A stretch of DNA of 34,071 bases from an uncultured Oscillospiraceae bacterium. Its GTDB lineage: Bacteria > Bacillota_A > Clostridia > Oscillospirales > Oscillospiraceae. Position numbers and translations under genes: made by a program. The notes below the pieces were generated by a model that saw only the letters and a list, made by a program, of their open reading frames with translations, did no database searches and was not told the DNA's origin. This document shows positions 24,152 to 31,568 of the stretch, piece by piece. Numbering within the stretch: position 1 is the stretch's first letter; each line of letters begins with the position of its first letter. The stretch lies in assembly GCA_910579155.1 (NCBI GenBank), contig CAJTTS010000031.1, forward strand, positions 1 through 34,071, in the 5' to 3' direction.

Positions 24152-25245
24152 TGGCAGATACACCGAGAAGAAACGTCTCTTTCCCCCGATACGCGGAATA
24201 CAATTGCGCCTTCAAATACATTGTGGAGCAGGCGCTGGGGTGCCGGTACATCATGCCGCCGGCGCTGACCAAGCGGACCATGGAGCTGGGGACCAAATAC
24301 AGCCCCGATTTTGTGTGTACTCCCTTCAAGACCATGCTGGGCAGCATGATCGAGTCCTTGGAGGCGGGGGCGGACACCCTGCTCATGACCCACGGCCTGT
24401 GCAGGCTGGGCTATTACGGGGAGCTGCTGGAGCATATTTTGCGGGACTTGGGCTACGAGTTCGACTTCATCAACCTGTCGGACTACGACATGAGCAAGAA
24501 GAAGGAGTACATCCGCATCGTCCGGCGGTTCAATCCCAAGGTGAACCCCACCCGGTTCCTGACCCAGTTCCTGGAAGGAGTGCGGATGGCGGAGTACGTG
24601 GACGAGATCACCGGCGAATACTACAAAAATTGCGGCTTTGACGCCACCAAAGGGCAAAGCAAGCAGGCCTATCAGGACTTTCTCACCGCCATGTACACTG
24701 CCCAGAGCCGGAACGATGTGGAGGCCGGTTACCGGGCGGCAAAACGGGCGCTCCAAACCGTGCCGCTGAATAAGCCCAAGAAGCTCCTGCGGGTGGGCAT
24801 CGTGGGCGAGTTCTACACTGCTATGGACGCCTTCTCCAACCTGGAGCTGGAGCAGAAGCTGGCCGACATGGGAGTGGAGGTTCACCGCTGGATGAACGTG
24901 ACCAACCAGTTCCTCCACTACGGCAGCAACCGTTTTGGCGACGGGCAAAAGAACCTGCGGGTGAAAATAAAGGACCTGTGCCAATACGATATGGGCCCCA
25001 CCTCCACCGCCAACATCTGGTACGCCCGGGAGTGCGCCGAGCGCGGATATGACGGCATCGTCCACATCAAGTCCGCCGGGTGCACGCCGGAAATCGACGT
25101 GATGCCGGTGCTGCAAAACATCAGCGCGGATTACAAGATTCCCGTGCTCTACCTGACCTATGACGCCCAGACCAGCGATGTGGGCCTCATGACCCGGCTG
25201 GAGGCGTTCTATGATATGATTGACATGAGAAAGAAGGTACTCTAA
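24151..25245 (+). CDS. HgdB-like 2-hydroxyacyl-CoA dehydratase-family protein
   Basis: A 364-aa protein resembling the C-terminal, HgdB-like part of the same multidomain family. Motifs include DFVCTPFKTMLGSMIESLEAGAD, LLMTHGLCRLGYYGE, IVGEFYTAMDAFSNLELE and HIKSAGCTPEIDVMPVLQNI, with VLYLTYDAQTSDVGLMTRLEAFYDMI at the end. True HgdB dehydratase subunits bind a 4Fe-4S cluster and remove water from 2-hydroxyacyl-CoA; whether this one does is unproven. It starts one base inside the previous stop and is followed by the activase after one base, so the three genes are translated as a block. Confidence 0.85.
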   Translation: MADTPRRNVSFPRYAEYNCAFKYIVEQALGCRYIMPPALTKRTMELGTKYSPDFVCTPFKTMLGSMIESLEAGADTLLMTHGLCRLGYYGELLEHILRDLGYEFDFINLSDYDMSKKKEYIRIVRRFNPKVNPTRFLTQFLEGVRMAEYVDEITGEYYKNCGFDATKGQSKQAYQDFLTAMYTAQSRNDVEAGYRAAKRALQTVPLNKPKKLLRVGIVGEFYTAMDAFSNLELEQKLADMGVEVHRWMNVTNQFLHYGSNRFGDGQKNLRVKIKDLCQYDMGPTSTANIWYARECAERGYDGIVHIKSAGCTPEIDVMPVLQNISADYKIPVLYLTYDAQTSDVGLMTRLEAFYDMIDMRKKVL

Positions 25246-25246
25246 G

Positions 25247-26197
25247 TTGGAACACGCGTATTTGGGCATTGACGTGGGGTCCATCTCCACCAAAGGCGTC
25301 ATCATCGACAAGAAGAACAACATCCTGTCCAGCCGGTACATCTGGACCCAGGGCGACCCCATCGGCGCGGTGAAGGAGCTGGTGCGGCTGCTGGAGGGCC
25401 AGTTCGACAAGGAGAAGTACAAAATCGTCGCCACCGGCACCACCGGGAGCGCCCGCAAGCTGGTGGGTGCCATCGTGGGAGCTACTATGGTGAAAAACGA
25501 GATCACCGCCCATGCCGTCGGCACCACCACCTTCTATCCCGACGTGCGCACCATTCTGGAGATCGGCGGCCAGGACTCCAAGATCATCCTGGTGGAGAAC
25601 GGCGTGGCGGTGGACTACGCCATGAACACCCTGTGCGCCGCAGGCACCGGGGCCTTCCTGTCCAGCCAGGCCAAGCGGCTGGGCATCGAGGTGGAGGAGA
25701 TCGGCGACTATGCTCTGCGCTCCACCCACCCCACCCCCATCGCCGCCCGATGCACCGTATTCGCCGAGTCCGACCTGGTACACAAAATCCAGATGGGCCA
25801 CCCCAGGGAGGACATCATCGCGGGCGTATGCAACGCGGTGGCGGCAAACTACCTGAACAACGTGGGCAAGGGCAAGAAAATCGCCTCCCCGGTGGTGTTT
25901 CAGGGGGGCGTCAGCAAAAACAAGGGCGTGGTCGCCGCCTTTGAGCGCACCTTAGGCTGCAAGGTCATCGTGGACCCCAACGGACATCTCATGGGCGCGC
26001 TGGGCGTGGCCATCCTGGCCCGGCGGGGCAGCGGGCGGCAGGAGTTCGACTTCGCCATGGAGGACATGGAGTTCCGCACCCGGGAAGCGAGCTGCGGGGG
26101 CTGCTCCAACAACTGCGAGATCATCTGCGTATACCGGGGCAGCGAGCTCATCGACTCCTGGGGCAACCGCTGCGAGCGGGGCGCCCGGGTGCATTGA
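25247..26197 (+). CDS. Acyl-CoA dehydratase activase (HgdC/BcrAD-BadFG ATPase family)
   Basis: A 316-aa ASKHA-fold ATPase. GIDVGSISTKGVI (7-19) is the phosphate-1 motif; GTTGSAR, EIGGQDSK (105-112) and VVFQGGVSKN are further nucleotide-site motifs. Cys130 (TLCAAGTGAF) and Cys169 (ARCTVFAESDL) are 39 residues apart, the same spacing as the cluster cysteines of the Acidaminococcus activase HgdC, where they hold a 4Fe-4S bridging the dimer. Extra cysteines at 283, 286, 290, 294 and 309 (CGGCSNNCEI) extend the end. It likely drives one electron into the dehydratase-like partner at the cost of ATP. TTG start at 25247. Confidence 0.9.
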   Translation: MEHAYLGIDVGSISTKGVIIDKKNNILSSRYIWTQGDPIGAVKELVRLLEGQFDKEKYKIVATGTTGSARKLVGAIVGATMVKNEITAHAVGTTTFYPDVRTILEIGGQDSKIILVENGVAVDYAMNTLCAAGTGAFLSSQAKRLGIEVEEIGDYALRSTHPTPIAARCTVFAESDLVHKIQMGHPREDIIAGVCNAVAANYLNNVGKGKKIASPVVFQGGVSKNKGVVAAFERTLGCKVIVDPNGHLMGALGVAILARRGSGRQEFDFAMEDMEFRTREASCGGCSNNCEIICVYRGSELIDSWGNRCERGARVH

Positions 26198-26248
26198 GCG
26201 GTTGGCATAGGCGGCGGGAACGGGCGGGCTCACCTGCAACGTACCTAG

Positions 26249-26365
26249 GGCGGCAGGAAGGGGGTTCCCCTGCGGGGACGACTCGAACAGGACGTGCAAA
26301 AGGAATAAGGTCTCTGCCCGACCCGGTCTGAACTGTCCCCGCAGGGGAACCCCCTTCCTGCCGCC
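26249..26365. repeat. Perfect 31-bp inverted repeat with 55-nt loop
   Basis: Bases 26249-26279 are exactly complementary to 26335-26365; the right arm is followed by TTTT. It begins 51 nt after the activase gene. It may be an oversized terminator, an RNase III target, or a small mobile repeat. The intergenic region 26198-26446 holds no gene I can support. Confidence 0.95.
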
Positions 26366-26396
26366 TTTTGCCCGTGACCGGAACCCCCGAAAGCAG

Positions 26397-26441
26397 AAAA
26401 ACAGCAACAAAAGACCGACCGGGAGCACCCGGCCGGTCTTT
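26397..26441 (-). terminator. Terminator of the DUF4430-ECF operon
   Basis: A 14-bp stem with one mismatch (26410-26423 with 26428-26441), loop AGCA; on the minus strand a T-rich tail ends in TTTTT at 26401-26397. It lies 6 nt beyond the ECF S stop. Confidence 0.85.
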
Positions 26442-26446
26442 GTTGT

Positions 26447-26971
26447 CTAACCCTTCCTGATCCCCCGGTACAACCGCTCCAGCACCTTTCGCAACGGGAC
26501 GAACAGCACCAGCGCCGCCGCAAAGTTGCCCATGCAGTGGACGACATCAAAGGGGATGCCGCTGATCCACCAGGCGATCCCGAAGTCCCAGCCGCCGACA
26601 ACGAAATACACCGGGGCGCACAGCGCCCCGAACAGCAGCCCGAACAGGCCGGACAGGATGGCCCACCCCAGAGGATTCCTCATCTCCCGGAGCAGCCAGG
26701 CCGCGCCCGCCGGCACCAGCCACACATACAAATAGTTGACGGACCATAGCTGGGCCGGGAATGTCACCAGCTCCAGCAGGACATAGGTATAGACGGGATA
26801 TACCGCCTTTCCCCCGAAGGTCACAGCAAACAGCATCACCAGCAGGGACACCGGCTCGATGTTGGCCAGCCCTGCCATGGCCATCTTGGCGGCAAAAGTC
26901 ATGCCGCCAAGCACGCCGAACAGCGCCGCCTCGGACAGGCTCAGGCGTAGTCTGATCCTCCTGTCATTCAC
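26447..26971 (-). CDS. ECF transporter S component (possible corrinoid uptake)
   Basis: A 174-aa very hydrophobic protein with about six helices, short basic N- and C-termini, and the layout of ECF S components: EAALFGVLGGMTFAAKMAMAGL, AVTFGGKAVYPVYTYVLLEL, SGLFGLLFGALCAPVYFV, then WISGIPFDVVHCMGNF. S components bind a vitamin and use a shared ECF energy module encoded elsewhere. A GTG start at 26971 overlaps the end of the DUF4430 gene by 8 nt, whose product resembles the vitamin-binding end of transcobalamin, so a corrinoid substrate is likely. This is inferred from the pairing, not from binding residues. Confidence 0.82.
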   Translation of the reverse strand: MNDRRIRLRLSLSEAALFGVLGGMTFAAKMAMAGLANIEPVSLLVMLFAVTFGGKAVYPVYTYVLLELVTFPAQLWSVNYLYVWLVPAGAAWLLREMRNPLGWAILSGLFGLLFGALCAPVYFVVGGWDFGIAWWISGIPFDVVHCMGNFAAALVLFVPLRKVLERLYRGIRKG

Positions 26972-27392
26972 CGGGGCAGATAGTGTAGTCGGTGTAGACG
27001 GTATACACCAGGGAAAAGCTGTTGCCATCCGCCACGGGCAGCGCACTGACCCCCAGCGTGGCATACTCCCCGCCCTGGTACACCGCCCAGTACGCGCCGT
27101 CCGCGCTGTAATCGGCCGTTTCACCGTCCACCGCGTCGATGTACAGGCCGAATTCCTCCGACTCGGTGCCCTCTACCAACCCCTCGGCCAGCAGCATATC
27201 GCCTAGATACTCCTCGTCAGTGTGGTAAGTAAAGGTCTTCGCGCTCCCGTCCCCGTGGACTACCTCTACGGTGATGGTCTTGCTTCCCTCCTGCGTGGCG
27301 GGGCGGTTGGCAAACCATACGGCCCCGAAAACCACCAGCAGGACCGCCAGCGCCGCCGCGCCGATGGCAATGATCTTGTTGTTCTTCCTCAT
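26964..27392 (-). CDS. DUF4430 (transcobalamin-C-like) exported protein
   Basis: A 142-aa protein with a basic start, a hydrophobic segment (residues about 8-28) that is a signal peptide or anchor, and a DUF4430 domain from about 37: ITVEVVHGDGSAKTFTYHTDEEYLGDMLLAEGLVEGTESEEFGLYIDAVDGETADYSADGAYWAVYQGGEYATLGVSALPVADGNSFSLVY is seen in this order. DUF4430 is related to the C-terminal vitamin-facing domain of transcobalamin and intrinsic factor (family knowledge). It probably catches a corrinoid outside the membrane and hands it to the overlapping S component. AGGAG precedes the ATG. Confidence 0.85.
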   Translation of the reverse strand: MRKNNKIIAIGAAALAVLLVVFGAVWFANRPATQEGSKTITVEVVHGDGSAKTFTYHTDEEYLGDMLLAEGLVEGTESEEFGLYIDAVDGETADYSADGAYWAVYQGGEYATLGVSALPVADGNSFSLVYTVYTDYTICPGE

Positions 27393-27535
27393 ATTTCTGC
27401 TCTCCTTTTGCGGAATCGGCCGTCACTTCTCCCGCTCTTTTGCATGCTGTCGCCCCCTGTCCTGGGTACGGCGGGCTTTTTTATCATAATCCAAGCGCGC
27501 CCTGAGCGCAAGGCTTTTTTGCGCCCGGCCCGCCC

Positions 27536-27564
27536 TTGCAAACCGTCCCCGCATGTGATACACT
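27536..27564 (+). promoter_or_regulatory. Promoter of the acyltransferase-GT fusion gene
   Basis: TTGCAA (27536-27541), a 17-nt spacer and TACACT (27559-27564) precede the TTG start at 27617 by 52 nt. The box overlaps an upstream in-frame start, which is thus unlikely. Confidence 0.6.
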
Positions 27565-27616
27565 GCTAGGAAGGGCTTCACGCCCATCCGTTCTCTTTCA
27601 AAGAGGTGACGTCAAA

Positions 27617-30475
27617 TTGTTTGAGCTGGAAAAGGCCAAAAACCGGAGCTTTGCCCTGGACCTGGTCCGGGTGACCGCCGCGTTCTCCGTGATTTCGGTG
27701 CATTTCTTTATGAACGCCCGCTTTTACGACCAGCCCATGCTGGGCAAGAAAATGTTCGTGCTGTGCGCCATGCGCACGTTCTTTTCCTGCTGCGTGCCGC
27801 TGTTCCTCGTCCTCACCGGATATCTCCTGTACCAAAAGAAGCTGGAGCGGCGGTTCTATTACGGCCTGGGCGGCACCCTAACCGCCTATGTGCTGGCGGG
27901 GGGCGCCTGCGTCTTTTACAAAGCCGTCTTCCTCCACGTGGACTACACCGCCTCCCACCTTCTGCGCACCTTTCTGGAGTTCAGCGCCTCCGATTACGGC
28001 TGGTATGTGGAGATGTACATCGGCCTGTTCCTGCTGGTCCCCTTTTTGAACCTCATTTACAACGGCCTGGACAGCAAAAAGAAAAAGGACGCCCTCATGC
28101 TCACTCTGTTTTTCCTCACCGTGCTGCCCACCCTCACCAACAACTTCAACCTGGCCGACCCCGCCTGGTGGAACGCCCCCGCTCTAGGGACGGCCCACCG
28201 CGTCCTCCCCCGGCGGTGGCTGACCTTCTACCCCGTCACCTACTACTTCGTCGGCTGCTACCTCCGGGAGTTCGGCCTGAAGTTCAAAACCCGCGCCATC
28301 GTCCTTCTCCTGGCCCTGGCCACCCTGGGGTTCGGCGCGTTCAACTACTGGCAGAGCTACGGCGTGGGCTTTGTCACCGGAAACTATGTGGACTGGGGCG
28401 GGTTTGAGCCCTGCGTCATCACGGTGCTGCTGTTCTCTCTGCTCAGCCGCGTCAAGGGGGACAGGTTGCCTCTCGCCCTGCGCTACGGGCTGTGGAAGGT
28501 GTCCGATCTGTGCCTGAGCATCTATCTGGTCTCCTATATGTTCGACACGGCCTTCTATCCCTGGCTCAACGAGGCGGTGCCCGCCATCCCCGACCGGTTG
28601 TTCTGGTTCCCGGTGATGACGGTGTGCGTGTTTGTCTGCTCCATGCTCCTCTCCCTAGTACTTCATTGGGTGCAGGAGCTGCTGGGCAGGCTGTTCGTCC
28701 GGCTGGCCCGCGCCGCCCACACCGCCGCCCGTAAAGACCCGGCCCAAATCCGGCAGGACAAGGCCAGGATGAGCTTGGCCTGTTTTGCCCTATGCTTTGG
28801 GGCGGTATTTGTGCTGGCCCTGTGGAAGTGTCCCTTTGGCTTCGGCTCCACCGACGACGCGTTTTATCTCACCATCCCCCACCGGCTCTCGCTGGGCGAT
28901 GCCCTGTTTGCGGACGAATGGCACGTGTCCCAGATGTCCGGGCTGCTTACCCTGCCCTTCGTGTGGGTCTACCGCGCCCTCACCGGCTCCATGGACGGCG
29001 TGCTGCTGGCCTCTCGGTACGGGTACGTGGTGTTTCACGCCCTGGTCACCCTGCTGTTCTACTCCCGGGTGAGGGGGCGGGGCCCCGCCGCCATGGCGGC
29101 AGCCCTGTCCTGGTTCCTGTTTACCCCCTTCGACATTATGGCCCTGAGCTACAACACCATGGCCCTGGACTTCATCCTGCTGTCCGGCGTATTGCTGGCC
29201 ACCACCGGAAAGCGCTTACACTCCGTTGCCTCGGGTATCTGTCTGGCCGCCGGAGTGCTGTGCTGCCCCTATTTCGCGGCGGCGTATTTCCTCTACGTCG
29301 CGGCGGTGGGTGTCCGCGCCCTGCTCAGGCGAAAGGGTTCGGACCGCAGGGACAGCGGCTTCTTCTCCCCCGCCCGCCTCCTGTGGCTGACTGTGGGCGT
29401 GGGGTTGGCGAGCGTCCTGTTTCTCATCTACGTCCTGGCAACCTGCGGGATCGGAGGGTTGCTGTCCAATCTGCCCTATATCTTCTCCGACCCGGAGCAC
29501 CCCGCCATGGACCCCATCTTCAAGCTGCAAAAGGCGTGGCGGGGGCTTGTGGACTGCCACCCCAAGTTCCCTATTGTGCTCTCCTGCTTTGGGGTGCTGC
29601 TTCTGGCCCTGCTGGCGGACAGGAACCGCCAAAACCACCGGGCATTCTACCTTATCCTGTCCTCCCTGTTGACCCTTGCGGCCCTGGCCATGTTTTACCC
29701 CCTGGCGGCGGACAAGTATTATCACACCATTATGTTCCCCCTGATTTTCGTGGGGGCGGCCTCCTTCCTTCTGTGCCAAAGCAAACCCTGGGAACTGTTC
29801 GCCGGTATTTTCGTGCCGGGGCTGATCTACACCGCAGCGGTCATCGTGGGCTCCAACCAGTACGTCTACGCCTTGACCATGGCCAGCGCCCTGACCAACA
29901 TCGCCAGTTTTCTCTTCCTGGGTCAGCTTCTGCGGGAGATGCGGGAACGCCCGGACGACACGGCCTATGCCCTTCAACTGCGCCGGGGCGCCGCCGCCTT
30001 GGCTGTGGTCACTGTCCTGTTCCTGCTCTTTGTCCAGGTCTACGTGAAGCGAAACCACTGCTTCGTGGACGACCCGCCCTACGCCCAGGACTACCAGCTC
30101 CAGGAGGGCCCCGGCCGGGGCATCCACACTGCTGAGTATAAGGGGACCATCTACGAAGATTTGAACCGGGAGCTGCAATACTACAAGACCGTACCCCAGG
30201 GCAAGATTCTGATCCTGAACGAGCGCACCTGGTGCTATCTGTCCGTGGACCCTCTGGAATACGCCACCTTCTCCGCCTGGATCTCCGGGGAGAACCAGGC
30301 GGCGTTGGACCGGCTGGAGCTCTATTACCAGTCCAACCCGGACAAGGTGCCGGACTATATCTATCTGTCGAAAACCAACAAGTTTGACGACCCGGAGGCC
30401 ATCCTGACCGCCGCCTTGGCCAGGGGCTACGCCTTGACGGAGAGCGAACGGAGCTGGTATTTGGAGCGGGCGTAA
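27617..30475 (+). CDS. Acyltransferase-3 / GT-C-like glycosyltransferase fusion
   Basis: A 952-aa membrane protein in two halves. Residues 1 to about 375 match the acyltransferase 3 (OafA-like) family: NRSFALDLVRVTAAFSVISVHFF with the conserved His29, PLFLVLTGYLLYQKK, and about ten helices. After a short charged linker (about 365-390), the second half has ten or so helices and GFGSTDDAFYLTIPHRLSLGD, with Asp413/Asp414 placed like the catalytic acid in the first outer loop of GT-C transferases (PMT/ArnT type). A soluble end of about 130 residues follows. It could acylate and glycosylate the same surface glycan. The TTG at 27617 has AGAGGTG; the alternative start at 27536 lies in the promoter. 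Confidence 0.8.
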   Translation: MFELEKAKNRSFALDLVRVTAAFSVISVHFFMNARFYDQPMLGKKMFVLCAMRTFFSCCVPLFLVLTGYLLYQKKLERRFYYGLGGTLTAYVLAGGACVFYKAVFLHVDYTASHLLRTFLEFSASDYGWYVEMYIGLFLLVPFLNLIYNGLDSKKKKDALMLTLFFLTVLPTLTNNFNLADPAWWNAPALGTAHRVLPRRWLTFYPVTYYFVGCYLREFGLKFKTRAIVLLLALATLGFGAFNYWQSYGVGFVTGNYVDWGGFEPCVITVLLFSLLSRVKGDRLPLALRYGLWKVSDLCLSIYLVSYMFDTAFYPWLNEAVPAIPDRLFWFPVMTVCVFVCSMLLSLVLHWVQELLGRLFVRLARAAHTAARKDPAQIRQDKARMSLACFALCFGAVFVLALWKCPFGFGSTDDAFYLTIPHRLSLGDALFADEWHVSQMSGLLTLPFVWVYRALTGSMDGVLLASRYGYVVFHALVTLLFYSRVRGRGPAAMAAALSWFLFTPFDIMALSYNTMALDFILLSGVLLATTGKRLHSVASGICLAAGVLCCPYFAAAYFLYVAAVGVRALLRRKGSDRRDSGFFSPARLLWLTVGVGLASVLFLIYVLATCGIGGLLSNLPYIFSDPEHPAMDPIFKLQKAWRGLVDCHPKFPIVLSCFGVLLLALLADRNRQNHRAFYLILSSLLTLAALAMFYPLAADKYYHTIMFPLIFVGAASFLLCQSKPWELFAGIFVPGLIYTAAVIVGSNQYVYALTMASALTNIASFLFLGQLLREMRERPDDTAYALQLRRGAAALAVVTVLFLLFVQVYVKRNHCFVDDPPYAQDYQLQEGPGRGIHTAEYKGTIYEDLNRELQYYKTVPQGKILILNERTWCYLSVDPLEYATFSAWISGENQAALDRLELYYQSNPDKVPDYIYLSKTNKFDDPEAILTAALARGYALTESERSWYLERA

Positions 30476-30548
30476 ATATGAAAAGAGCGGACAGCCTTCG
30501 GTGCGGGATTTTTGCATATAAAGTCAAAAAGCTAAAGCAATTAAGAAT

Positions 30549-30572
30549 AACTTTGAGAGGGCAGACAAAGTT
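30549..30572. repeat. 7-bp inverted repeat AACTTTG/CAAAGTT
   Basis: AACTTTG (30549-30555) and CAAAGTT (30566-30572) with a 10-nt spacer, followed by TTGTGTAAA-like text resembling the ends of IS256-type elements. It lies in the AT-rich, gene-free stretch 30476-30715. Confidence 0.5.
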
Positions 30573-30588
30573 GTGTAAATGTTAAAAA

Positions 30589-30714
30589 GCAACAACAACT
30601 GACAATGTCATTTTCTCACAGAAACAGATGAAATATCGAGAAAAGGTCGCTCATATTTCATCTGTTTCTGTAGAGCATTTGTGATTAAGAGGTTATTTGG
30701 TCAGTTGTTGTTGC
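30589..30714. repeat. Nested perfect inverted repeats (15 bp outside, 18 bp inside)
   Basis: The outer pair 30589-30603/30700-30714 and the inner pair 30619-30636/30653-30670 are exact. The 126-bp unit abuts the transposase fragment and is much AT-richer than the surroundings. It codes for nothing; it could be a small non-autonomous element or the end of one. Confidence 0.9.
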
Positions 30715-30715
30715 A

Positions 30716-30941
30716 ATGACTGTACACAAATTTTTCCGCCAAACCCTGGATATTTCAGAGAAAATCAAGCCCCATCAATGGGAGATACTCCCTTGGCGTT
30801 GGGTCGTTGAACGCACCTTCTCTTGGCTCAACCACTCCAGACGTCTCAGCAAAGATTATGAAATTTCCATATCTTCCGCTGAGACTATCGTCAAAATCTC
30901 CCATTTCCGCACCTTGCTCAAACGATTATGAATACAGGCTC
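30716..30941 (+). mobile_element. IS5-family transposase remnant, C-terminal end
   Basis: The 71-residue frame 30716-30931 reads [26 protein letters not shown] and ends LLKRL, the C-terminal DDE part of IS5-family (IS427/DDE_Tnp_2-type) transposases, with the catalytic Glu in VVERTF. The N-terminal two thirds are absent: upstream is the inverted-repeat unit. Just after the stop comes ACAGGCTC (to 30941), which reads GAGCCTGT on the other strand, the usual end of such elements, so this is probably the right end of a broken copy. Confidence 0.82.
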
Positions 30942-30978
30942 TTATAGAAGATGCCCAGCAGATACCCCATGGGACACA

Positions 30979-31290
30979 TCAGGCACCAAAACCGCTGCCG
31001 GTGAGGGATTGCACTTCTTCCTCGGTTTTGCCGTAGAGGAGCACTGCCGCCGGGTCAATACCATCGTCATATCCGTATTGCAGTCCCCGATCTGCGCCCA
31101 GGGTAAACCAGAGAGCCGATGAAGCCTGGGCGGGCTTTGTCTCGCTCCGGGTAAAGGCATAGTTAAAGGGCATCATCTGGAAGTCGTACAGTACGAAATC
31201 CTTGGCAAAAAACGCGGCCAGCGTCAGCAGGGCGCAGATGATCCAGACTGCCGCCCAATACCCAAAAGGGCGTGATGCCGAAGGCGTAAA
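30979..31290 (-). pseudogene. Membrane-protein remnant, C-terminal end
   Basis: A 103-residue open frame with no start, preceded directly by a TAG. It reads YWAAVWIICALLTLAAFFA, a good membrane helix, then DFVLYDFQMMPFNYAFTRSE and YGKTEEEVQSLTGSGFGA to the stop. The composition is that of a real protein, but I do not recognise the family. It is out of frame with, and joined to, the HgdB-like remnant on the same strand (around 31247-31290), so a deletion seems to have fused two broken genes. Confidence 0.55.
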
Positions 31291-31489
31291 CTAATTCCGC
31301 CGGGAAAGCGCTGCCCAATATCATTACTTTCGGATGCAGGGTATCATGCGCGGCGAGGGAGAAATGCGTCTGGACCAGTTCGAGAAGCTGCTCCGCCTCC
31401 TTGAATGGCGGCATTTCCCGCATCAGCCGCTCCGCTATATTCTGGCGTCCCGTTTTATAAGCGGAAACCTCTTTTCCTTACAGCTTCAT
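31247..31489 (-). pseudogene. HgdB-like 2-hydroxyacyl-CoA dehydratase remnant, 5' end
   Basis: ATG at 31489 has a perfect AGGAGG 9 nt upstream, but codon 4 is TAA. Beyond it the frame reads VSAYKTGRQNIAERLMREM and PKVMILGSAFPAELVYAFGITPFWVLGGS, the start of the HgdB/2-hydroxyacyl-CoA dehydratase pattern (P-x-ElvyA-x-G-x-P). After about residue 81 the similarity ends and another frame takes over. The gene is thus inactivated by a nonsense change and loss of its body. It recalls, at low level, the intact family members at 24151-26197. Confidence 0.6.
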
Positions 31490-31511
31490 ACAGCCATGCC
31501 TCCTGTTTTAC

Positions 31512-31560
31512 AAAAAAATTACCCTGCCTGTGTGCCGCCGGTCACAGGCGCCACAGGCAG
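31512..31560 (-). terminator. Terminator of the SLH-flavodoxin-AKR gene
   Basis: CTGCCTGTG and CACAGGCAG (31524-31532 and 31552-31560) form a 9-bp stem with further GC pairing inside; on the minus strand a run of seven T follows (31518-31512). It begins 9 nt after the stop. Confidence 0.85.
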
Positions 31561-31568
31561 TATGCCGT

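Noticed and set aside
22376..24163. 595-codon minus-strand frame
   Set aside because: It runs across the GntR promoter and two convincing genes; the composition is not protein-like.
27536..27616. Extended N-terminus of the acyltransferase fusion
   Set aside because: It would start within the promoter and adds residues unlike the family start; TTG at 27617 with AGAGGTG fits better.
27393..27620. Cobalamin riboswitch upstream of DUF4430-ECF
   Set aside because: I looked for the B12-box and GCCACTG-like core on the minus strand and found none; a model-based search could still find a divergent one.
30540..30590. IS256-family end
   Set aside because: TTGTGTAAA and the CAAAGTT text are suggestive only; no transposase of that family is present.
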